Source: Thermoprotei archaeon (GTDB lineage Archaea > Thermoproteota > Thermoprotei_A > Sulfolobales > Ignisphaeraceae). From it: a stretch of DNA of 6,129 nt. A program made the position numbers and the translations under genes. The notes beneath the pieces are model-generated. The model searched no databases and was not told the DNA's origin. It was given only the letters and a program-made list of their open reading frames with translations. The stretch spans positions 1-6,129 of the forward strand of contig QMXA01000071.1 in NCBI GenBank assembly GCA_003661905.1, in the 5' to 3' direction. Below, in pieces: positions 1 to 5,423 of this stretch; the stretch's first letter is position 1, and the number at the start of each line of letters is the position of its first letter.

Positions 1-143
1 CCATCTAGAGCATTCATGAACATGTTAATGAATTCCTTAATTGGTGTGCGAATACTTCCTATAAACTCAGATATAGCACTAAATATTTCACGAAGCTCCT
101 GAGCATCTCTACTTTCATACTTCCTCTTCTCTTTCTCACACAT
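1..143 (-). CDS. Unidentified small charged protein, N-terminal part (runs off left edge)
   Basis: An open frame reads leftward from an ATG at 143-141 to the window edge, giving 47 complete residues. It begins M-C-E-K-E-K-R-K-Y-E, followed by a more hydrophobic, probably helical stretch containing EIFSAISEFIGSIRTPIKEF. The start is supported by a Shine-Dalgarno sequence GGTGAG (minus strand, 153-148) four bases before the ATG. I do not recognise the family. The basic/acidic N-terminus and amphipathic remainder suggest a small soluble or peripheral protein, but this is inference. It is divergent from the aminotransferase fragment, with 131 bases between them. No stop or frameshift is seen in the visible part. 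Confidence 0.7.
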   Translation of the reverse strand, partial: MCEKEKRKYESRDAQELREIFSAISEFIGSIRTPIKEFINMFMNALD

Positions 144-147
144 AATA

Positions 148-153
148 CTCACC
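148..153 (-). promoter_or_regulatory. Shine-Dalgarno site GGTGAG
   Basis: On the minus strand GGTGAG precedes the ATG at 143-141 by four bases. It matches the archaeal anti-Shine-Dalgarno core (GGTGA) and fixes the start of the left-edge gene. Confidence 0.6.
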
Positions 154-204
154 ACTGATAATTAGATCTGATCACACTAATTAACATGAAGTAATCACAG
201 TGGT
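151..204. repeat. 7-bp inverted repeat ACCACTG / CAGTGGT in divergent intergenic region
   Basis: ACCACTG at 151-157 is the exact reverse complement of CAGTGGT at 198-204, with 40 bases between them. The left arm overlaps the ribosome binding site of the left-edge gene. It could be a pair of operator half-sites between the two divergent genes, but a 7-bp match at this spacing can also arise by chance. Confidence 0.2.
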
Positions 205-274
205 CAGAGAATATGTAGTGAGTAATTGAATCTTCTTAATAGATATGACTCCTCTAGGAGTGACATAGCTTAAT

Positions 275-706
275 TTGAAAATGACACATATGTATTTGGT
301 GCTCACACTGAGTTGGATTGATGATGTTAGATCTAGAATTAGTATTGTTAGGAAGTATATCTACTTCAATAATGCTAGTAGCGGTCCTCTATTCATTGAT
401 ACGGTTGAGTATGTGAAGAAATTCCTAGATACGTGGAGTGTAGAAGGTGAGCCATGGGATTTTGCACTAGATTGTATTATTGAATCTAAGAAATTATTTG
501 CAGAATTCATAGGTGATTCAAAAGGTGAAATTGTTGCAGTCTCTGGAGCGACATGTGGTATTAATATTATTTTACCAAGTATTAAGTATGATCATGGATG
601 TAATGCTGTTGTTAGTGAACTTAATTTCCCAGCATCGATCTATGCGTTGCACGCACTTAGAAGGAGGGGTTTTATTAAGGAGATTAGAATAGCTATATAT
701 GATTAA
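275..706 (+). pseudogene. Class V aminotransferase (cysteine desulfurase/epimerase-like), truncated N-terminal fragment
   Basis: The 143-residue frame matches the N-terminal third of PLP-dependent class V aminotransferases, a family usually about 370-400 residues long. Diagnostic parts are KYIYFNNASSGPL near residues 27-39 (normally NHA/NNAS-G-P), the SGATCGINIILPS segment near residues 90-102 (phosphate-binding T-x-G-I-N) and ELNFPAS near 115-121. The frame ends with RIAIYD and a TAA. The later His, the Asp that contacts the pyridine nitrogen and the Schiff-base Lys are all absent, so it cannot be an active aminotransferase. The downstream bases belong to a convergent gene, so the rest was lost and not merely frameshifted. 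The start is uncertain: TTG 275, ATG 281, ATG 290 and GTG 299 are all in frame. GGAGTGA at 257-263 would suit TTG 275 best. Confidence 0.75.
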
Positions 707-708
707 AC

Positions 709-1362
709 TTAGTAATGTCTAAGAGCTAATTCTATATACTCTCTATCCTTACTTGGTAATAGAGAAAGCTGCTGCCTAATATAGCTATCCAATACTTTCA
801 ATTTACTTCTATATCTTAGATATAGAATAGGTATGAAGGTCTCTTCTGGATTAATTCCATATCTTTGAGGACCTCTCTTATCATGAGGTATAAACAGTAG
901 TATAGCTATAGCAATAGATGCTAAGATTAGAGCTGGAGTCACGGTGAAAGATAGTAGTATTATAGCTATTAAAGATATAGAGTACAATAGTAAGAATTTC
1001 TTGCTATACTTAGTTTTATAGAAAAAGATGTTTCTCTCAATTACTTTCTTTAGTAACTGATCTAGATAACTTCTTTCCGGAGCACGTAGATCTTTCTTTT
1101 GCTGTATACTCCATGAACCTAGTTTTCTACGTAGTACATTACCTAGTTCTGAAAGAAGACTAGGATCACTACATTTAATAATAGCTGTTTTACTATACGG
1201 ATCATATTCAATAACAAGTTTTCTAAATAATCCAATTCTATATATAGTTAGTCTATGGTTACCATGTACAGACTTCTTTACTGTAACTCTCTTTTCCTGA
1301 AGAAATGAGTCGATCGTGGATATGAGCTCGTTATAATCACAATATACTTCAAGTAATGTCAC
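709..1362 (-). CDS. Hypothetical membrane protein with a two-helix hairpin
   Basis: An intact 217-residue protein of no family I recognise. Residues 1-120 are soluble and basic, with a mixed alpha/beta look and a strand-like pattern around 36-63. Residues about 122-138 and 143-159 form two hydrophobic segments separated by a short T-V-T-P turn, consistent with a membrane hairpin. A further 58 residues, basic and helical, follow after HDKRGPQRYG. With both ends probably cytoplasmic, a membrane-anchored protein is likely; there is no signal peptide. The start is GTG at 1362-1360, chosen because GGGTGGTG (1374-1367) lies four bases upstream. Its TAA stop is 2 bases from the end of the convergent aminotransferase fragment. 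The frame shows no damage, unlike its plus-strand neighbours. Confidence 0.75.
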   Translation of the reverse strand: MTLLEVYCDYNELISTIDSFLQEKRVTVKKSVHGNHRLTIYRIGLFRKLVIEYDPYSKTAIIKCSDPSLLSELGNVLRRKLGSWSIQQKKDLRAPERSYLDQLLKKVIERNIFFYKTKYSKKFLLLYSISLIAIILLSFTVTPALILASIAIAILLFIPHDKRGPQRYGINPEETFIPILYLRYRSKLKVLDSYIRQQLSLLPSKDREYIELALRHY

Positions 1363-1387
1363 TATACACCACCCAGTACCTAGTTAT

Positions 1388-1397
1388 CCTATATCTA
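1388..1397 (-). promoter_or_regulatory. Possible TATA-like box for the membrane-protein gene
   Basis: On the minus strand TAGATATAGG lies about 30 bases before the GTG start of the 709-1362 gene. The composition is right for an archaeal TATA element, but a start site 25 bases downstream would fall at or inside the ribosome binding site, so the placement is doubtful. Confidence 0.25.
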
Positions 1398-1428
1398 TTG
1401 ATAGTATCAAGAGCTGCAGGTTAAAACC

Positions 1429-1436
1429 TTTAGATA
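1429..1436 (+). promoter_or_regulatory. Possible TATA-like box upstream of the broken kinase-methyltransferase-ABC block
   Basis: TTTAGATA lies 67 bases upstream of the kinase ATG, in the 140-base gap between divergent genes. It is the most TATA-like plus-strand sequence there. It overlaps the right arm of a small inverted repeat, AGGTT-AA-AACCT (1419-1430). Support is composition only. Confidence 0.2.
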
Positions 1437-1492
1437 CTTGTAAGCGCTAATCCTATCAAAGACGTAATCAGTAGTATGTATGGAATTCCTAA

Positions 1493-1497
1493 GGTGA
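1493..1497 (+). promoter_or_regulatory. Shine-Dalgarno site GGTGA of the kinase
   Basis: GGTGA followed by five bases and ATG 1503. This selects the ATG whose reading (MVFVCF...) joins the P-loop after correcting one base in the T run. It shows that the gene once had a normal translation start. Confidence 0.55.
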
Positions 1498-1502
1498 ATG
1501 AT

Positions 1503-1987
1503 ATGGTATTTGTATGCTTTTTGGTGCTGATGGTTCTGGTAAGACCACGCTAGCTCGAATGCTTGCAATTATGTTAACATTGTAGAGATCCATGAATATT
1601 AAGATTGTATGGATTCGAGGTACTCATACTTTTACTTCCTTAATAGTCCGTTTTCTTAATAGATTTTCATTATTTCAAGGTATGTGCAATCCTTTTATAG
1701 TATTATGTATTCCTAAGAAAATGCATTCTCTATGGATTTTCTTAGAAGTTGTAGCGATTATACCGCTAGTTATATCGAGATCCATTATTTCGTGTATCTT
1801 TAATGATTTCGTTATTGCTGAATGTAGTCTTGCAGATTTCGTGACGTGGAGTATGATGACTCTTAAAAGAATTGATGTAGTTAAGAACTTTTCTTTAAGA
1901 TCGATGCTAGCTCTTTCGAAAGCTCCATGTTTAAATATCTACATACGTGCAGATCTAGAGAATGAGTACTTAGATAAGAGTGGTTAG
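1503..1987 (+). pseudogene. Thymidylate-kinase-like P-loop kinase, broken by a frameshift, an in-frame amber codon and C-terminal loss
   Basis: The start is ATG 1503, preceded by GGTGA at 1493-1497. It reads M-V-F-V-C-F and then loses frame in a run of five T (1518-1522). With one more T the protein continues FGADGSGKTTLARMLAIML, a P-loop (Walker A) of the thymidylate kinase type (usually G-x-D-G-S-G-K-[ST]-T), binding the ATP phosphates. In that same frame a TAG at 1583-1585 interrupts, then RSMNIKIVWIRGTHT continues, followed by a hydrophobic middle (LEVVAIIPLVI) and the late strand APCLNIYIRADLE, as in nucleotide kinases. The frame stops at 1985-1987, about 160 residues in. Relatives I recall are about 200 residues, so the C-terminal helices are probably missing. 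dTMP is not certain as the substrate. The next gene starts 2 bases later. Confidence 0.75.
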
Positions 1988-1989
1988 AA

Positions 1990-3006
1990 ATGCATAGTTC
2001 TAGTATTGAGGTGAGATCTACTGATTTCTCTAAACTTATTGTAGCTATTGTCCTATCTATTCTTCCATCCATAACGTTGTTTTATTTAACACCGGAAATG
2101 CCTCGTATTCTTAATGAGATACTTCGTAACTATTATCCTGATATTTATTGGGATTCTGAGCTAAGAATTCGAATAATTAATGCTCTAAGACCTTATGGCT
2201 ATCTAGCATTAGTAGTTATCTCTGCACTATCTATCCTGGTGTTTTATTGTTAAGAGAAGTTATTTATCTATTTCAGGTTCAGTAGCTATCTATTTACCTA
2301 TTTTGGATATTAGTATGTTATTCTTAGCTGGTATAGGTGTTTTAAGAACTTTATCTGTCATTTATAGAATTATCTCCAGTTGTATTGAAGCTAGGTGATA
2401 TAGTTATTCTACCTATCTTAATTTTAAAGTTAATTCCATGTAGTAATGCAATATTGATATCAATATCTTTACTATCTATATTCCTAGGTCTTCTAATATT
2501 TTCACTAGGAATTGTTACATGGATCTATGGAAAATTCAATGGATTTAAAGTAATTGATTTCTGGATCTATAAATATAGTAAACATCCACAGTACCTAGGA
2601 TACTTACTATGGAGCTGTGGTCTACTACTCATTACATCTATTAGTGAGGGGAATTTGCAGTACTATCAGATTTCCATGACTAATATTCTCAATAACTATA
2701 ATAGGAATTGCTCTATATGAAGAAATAGAGATGATAAAGGGATATGGTGATGAATGCATAGATTACAGTAGAAGAACACCATCTATGCTTCCTTTATCCA
2801 AATTTATGCTAAATATTATCAAAATCCCTATGAAGCTCTTATTAAAGAATTCTCCAAGAAGTAAAAGAGACATAGCTATACACTTATCACCAAGTTCAGG
2901 CAGTATAGAATCGACAATGGCGTTCATAATAGTACCCATATTGATGGCTATTACTGTATTAATCATACTTTATAACATTGAAAGAAATGGAATTTCTATT
3001 GCATAG
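1990..3006 (+). pseudogene. PEMT/ICMT-like integral-membrane methyltransferase, broken by about five single-base frameshifts
   Basis: Four frame segments join into one polytopic protein of about 335 residues. Segment A (1990-2250) has a hydrophobic helix near residues 15-32 and LRPYGYLALVVISAL. Segment B (about 2258-2350) reads RSYLSISGSVAIYLP...AGIGVLRTL. Segment C (about 2353-2656) reads SFIELSPVVLKLGDIV, a long hydrophobic stretch, then KYSKHPQYLGYLLWS, the [RK]HPxYxG motif of the PEMT/ICMT (isoprenylcysteine or phospholipid methyltransferase) families. Segment D (about 2680-3006) reads ALYEEIEMIKGYGDECIDY and ends the core with R-R-T-P; this is the family's C-terminal E-E...G-x-x-Y-x-x-Y...P signature, thought to help bind S-adenosylmethionine. 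The breaks lie near 2243, 2256, 2352, 2655 and 2675-2680. The substrate is unknown. The possible start is ATG 1990; GTG 2020, reading VRSTDFSKL, is an alternative. Confidence 0.8.
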
Positions 3007-3014
3007 GTAATATA

Positions 3015-4136
3015 ATGATTGAACTCGAAGAATTTATTAATAAGAGATATGAAAAGCGAGTAATCTTAAACAACTTATCATTTAAAGTACTAAGATATGA
3101 AATAGCAGTTCTCCTAGGATCTAACCGTGTTGGTAAAACAGCAGCTCCAATATAATAGCTGGAATAATTAGTCCAGATCATGGTAGAGTAACTATAGATA
3201 ATAGAGTTGTATTTGAAAGGGAGGTTCTAGAATATTAGTAAATACACCTCCAGAATATAGGTATGTAAGTTATGTTCCTCAAGACTATGCATTCTCCCCA
3301 CATTTAACAGTTTATGAATATGAAAATGTAGCTTTTGGACTTAGAGCTAGAAACTTTTCAGAAAGCGATATTAAGAGGAGGGTGAAGGAGCTCATAGACT
3401 TTATAGGATTGAATGGTATTGAGAATAAATACCCACATCAACTTAGTAGTGGTGAGAAACAGAAAGTAGCATTAGCTAGAGCACTTGCACCTGAGCCCAA
3501 AGTTATACTCCTGGATGAGCCATTGAGCTCCATAGATCCTAGTTCTAAAGAGTATATTAGATGGGAACTTAGAGAATTTCCAAAGAAACTCAAGATAACA
3601 ATACTCATAGTAACACATAACCTAAATGATGCATGGGCTCTAGCTGATAGAATAATGGTAATGCTCAGAGGCAATATCATATGTAGTGGAAGTCCAGATG
3701 ATATTCTCTCAAGAATAAAATCAAAGGAAGCAGCAAGATTTCTAGGTCTAAATGCTCTAAAAGGTACAGTAATAAGTAAGAATGGAAGTGACATAACAAT
3801 ATATTCACGTGAAGCAAATATCAAATTAATAGCTAAGGATAAATCAAATAACATTAATAAAGGAGACAAAGTACTAGTACTTTTCAGACTTGATGATATA
3901 ACAATTCATAGTAAAGAAGACAATATAGAAGCAGTAAATAGCATAGAAGCAAAGATACTAGGAGTCCAAGTTACGAAATGCAACATAAAATGTCTTTACA
4001 ATTATCCCAGGACTGCGTAGTCGATGCAGAAATTAGTCGAGGATACATAGCTAATTTATTAAAGAAACGCATATTAGTAGGCTCCACAATACATGTAGAA
4101 ATACCAATAGAATGCATAAGTATATGTAAGTTATAA
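3015..4136 (+). pseudogene. ABC transporter ATP-binding protein with TOBE-like C-terminus (ModC/WtpC/PotA-like), broken by three frameshifts
   Basis: The start is ATG 3015 after a weak AGGT (3005-3008). Frame 1 gives MIELEEFINKRY...VLLGSNRVGKTAA, with the Walker A P-loop. One missing base near 3146-3148 restores SNIIAGIISPDHGRVTIDN; one missing A in GAAAGGG near 3216 restores EKGGSRILVNTPPEYRYVSY, then the Q-loop VPQDYAFSPHLTV. The longest open part, extending to 4020, has the ABC signature LSSGEKQKVALARAL, Walker B VILLDEP, D-loop SSID and the switch His in THNLNDAW. A further missing A in AAAA (3987-3990) restores a C-terminal end through CVVDAEISRGYIANLLKKR to a TAA at 4134-4136, resembling a TOBE domain. 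The role would be to energise import, perhaps of an oxyanion; the substrate is not determinable. No intact permease or binding protein is in the window. Confidence 0.85.
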
Positions 4137-4179
4137 TAATCAATGTAGATGAATACATTACAGAGCACTAATTCCTTAA

Positions 4180-4290
4180 GTAACTATTGCAATTCCTATA
4201 GATACTATTTTCTTCTCTCAGAACTTAGATAATGTAGCTTCATTAGTATTCCTAATAATATGATCATTACTTAATTATGAGAAAAATTTG
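4180..4290 (+). pseudogene. Possible C-terminal remnant of an ABC permease
   Basis: The gap after the ATPase holds a frame reading TIAIPIDTIFFSQNLDNVAS, then LVFLII, a TGA at 4261-4263, and SLLNYEKN. The pattern I-P-I-D-x-x-F-F-S-Q-N-x-D-x-A-x and a final hydrophobic run resembles the end of the last transmembrane helices of binding-protein-dependent permeases, where an alanine-rich helix follows a short polar loop. The position just after the ATPase fits a transporter operon whose permease was mostly deleted. No start, no loop of the EAA type and no upstream permease sequence is visible. It may equally be chance coding-like noise in an A/T-rich spacer. Confidence 0.25.
4282..4286 (-). terminator. 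Weak T-run downstream of the ureohydrolase gene
   Basis: On the minus strand a run of five T lies about 35 bases after the ureohydrolase stop. Archaeal termination often uses short T-runs without a hairpin, so this may serve, but it is a short run in A/T-rich DNA. Confidence 0.25.
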
Positions 4291-4318
4291 ATGAGTATTT
4301 CGAAGAACTTCCTATTGG

Positions 4319-5284
4319 TTAAGATGCTTTCGCTAATGTATATAGTATTATCCATACTGCTAAGTGACTCGTTATTTCTCTTACATCTAATGGTGGGTAT
4401 AATTCAACTATATCCATACCTATCAACTTGGAATTACTTGCTATCTCCATTAACATACTTATCAATTCATATGATGTTAGCCCTATAGGGTCTCCAGCAC
4501 TTGCTGGTGCATATGATGGATCTAGTACGTCCATACATATTGTTATATATACTCCGTCACACTTCTTACTATTTTCAATTATTTCATTGATACATTTATT
4601 AAATCCTTGCTCTCTTAAATCCCAGATAGTATATACATGAATCCCCATATCATCAGCATATTCTTTAGATATTTTTGCATTTCTAGGTCCGCGAATACCT
4701 ATTTGAAATATATTGCTAGGATCTATATTTAGGTCATCAACCACCCTCCTTATAGGGCAGCATCTAGCATATCTATTACCCCTATATGATGGTAGATTAT
4801 CATAATGAGCATCGAAATGAATTATTAGTGGGTTGAGATTTTTCTTAATAATAGCTTTTACTATGGGTATGGTTATTGAGTGATCTCCACCAATAACTAT
4901 GGGAATAGCATTAACTTCTAGAACATCACTTATTTTCTTGAATATATTATTAAATGTCCGCTCTTGATTACCTAGATCTATACATACATCACCATAATCA
5001 CATATTTTATACTTGGACAAAACATCTACATTGAGCTCAGGTATAAAACCTCCATACCTCAATGATGCTCTCCTAACATGCATTGGCGCTAATTGACAAC
5101 CACTCCAAGACCCCCAAGTTATTTCACCTTCCCAAGGAACACCAATAAATACAACATCACACTTGCCAAGATCACTTTTCACCTTAACTACTCTAGAGCC
5201 TAAGAATGAAGGTATATCAAGATATATCAATGGATACTTAACTTCAGACAGAGTGGTATAAGGGCGAAACTTATTAGAACTCAA
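4319..5284 (-). CDS. Divergent arginase/agmatinase-family protein (ureohydrolase), intact
   Basis: A 321-residue frame, the normal length for the ureohydrolase fold, whose members use two Mn ions to cleave guanidino groups (agmatine, arginine and similar). Visible motifs are VFIGVPWEGEITWGSWSG (46-62), IGGDHS with metal ligand H135, DAHYD with D158, H160 and D162, ITICMDVLDPSYAP (247-260) and IVELYPP with E294. Two key positions differ. Cys250 stands where the family has the metal-bridging Asp (S-I-D-x-D). Arg174 stands where many archaeal members have the conserved His of Y-S-H. The usual PGxGTPEPGGL loop reads ASAGDPIGLTS. Agmatine hydrolysis is therefore uncertain, and a different substrate or a non-catalytic role is possible. 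The TTG start (5284-5282) is chosen because GAGGT lies six bases upstream. It is divergent from the regulator gene. Confidence 0.85.
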   Translation of the reverse strand: MSSNKFRPYTTLSEVKYPLIYLDIPSFLGSRVVKVKSDLGKCDVVFIGVPWEGEITWGSWSGCQLAPMHVRRASLRYGGFIPELNVDVLSKYKICDYGDVCIDLGNQERTFNNIFKKISDVLEVNAIPIVIGGDHSITIPIVKAIIKKNLNPLIIHFDAHYDNLPSYRGNRYARCCPIRRVVDDLNIDPSNIFQIGIRGPRNAKISKEYADDMGIHVYTIWDLREQGFNKCINEIIENSKKCDGVYITICMDVLDPSYAPASAGDPIGLTSYELISMLMEIASNSKLIGMDIVELYPPLDVREITSHLAVWIILYTLAKAS

Positions 5285-5290
5285 ATTTAA

Positions 5291-5295
5291 ACCTC
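5291..5295 (-). promoter_or_regulatory. Shine-Dalgarno site GAGGT selecting a TTG start
   Basis: On the minus strand GAGGT is followed by six bases and then TTG (5284-5282). The spacing is normal, and there is no ATG in frame near the N-terminus, so this site decides the unusual start of the ureohydrolase. Confidence 0.6.
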
Positions 5296-5318
5296 ATTAA
5301 TTCTATGTATATAACTCA

Positions 5319-5328
5319 ATTTAATACT
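5319..5328 (-). promoter_or_regulatory. Possible TATA box of the ureohydrolase gene
   Basis: On the minus strand AGTATTAAAT lies about 40 bases before the TTG start. A transcript starting some 25 bases downstream would have a leader of about 14 bases that includes the GAGGT site. A second A/T element, TTATATACA (5314-5306), is too close to leave the ribosome site in the transcript. Confidence 0.35.
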
Positions 5329-5381
5329 TATCAAAGCAGTGCCTTAATTCATTTTAAAGTAATTCCCCACTTTCTTAGAAG

Positions 5382-5389
5382 TATATTTT
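5382..5389 (+). promoter_or_regulatory. Possible TATA box of the winged-helix regulator
   Basis: TATATTTT, preceded by the purine-rich AGAAG (a possible BRE), lies 35-42 bases before ATG 5424. It would place transcription start near 5410 with a short leader. It is one of the best archaeal promoter candidates in the window. Confidence 0.4.
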
Positions 5390-5423
5390 GTTTAACTGAT
5401 CTAGGTTATATTGTAGGGTATTG

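Noticed and set aside
315..335. Box C-like TGATGA as part of a C/D guide RNA
   Set aside because: The first base of box C does not match, no paired box D at proper spacing is evident, and the site lies inside the aminotransferase coding frame.
1419..1430. AGGTT-AA-AACCT inverted repeat as an operator
   Set aside because: Five-base arms in A/T-rich DNA are expected by chance, and nothing else supports a regulator site here.
1583..1585. The kinase amber codon as pyrrolysine
   Set aside because: There is no pyl gene or methylamine methyltransferase context, and the same gene also has a frameshift and a C-terminal loss, so decay is the simpler reading.
3438..3869. A long minus-strand open frame opposite the ABC ATPase
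   Set aside because: It is antisense to the signature, Walker B and switch motifs of the ATPase and has no family likeness, so it is a shadow of the real gene.
3984..3996. Programmed frameshifting at A or T runs, as known for a few archaeal genes
   Set aside because: Too many separate sites are needed (about nine in three genes), several not at slippery sequences, and one gene also has a stop codon. Programmed shifting cannot explain the set.
4288..4640. Two plus-strand open frames opposite the ureohydrolase C-terminal half
   Set aside because: Both are antisense to the conserved metal-site and C-terminal motifs of an intact gene, and neither resembles a known protein.
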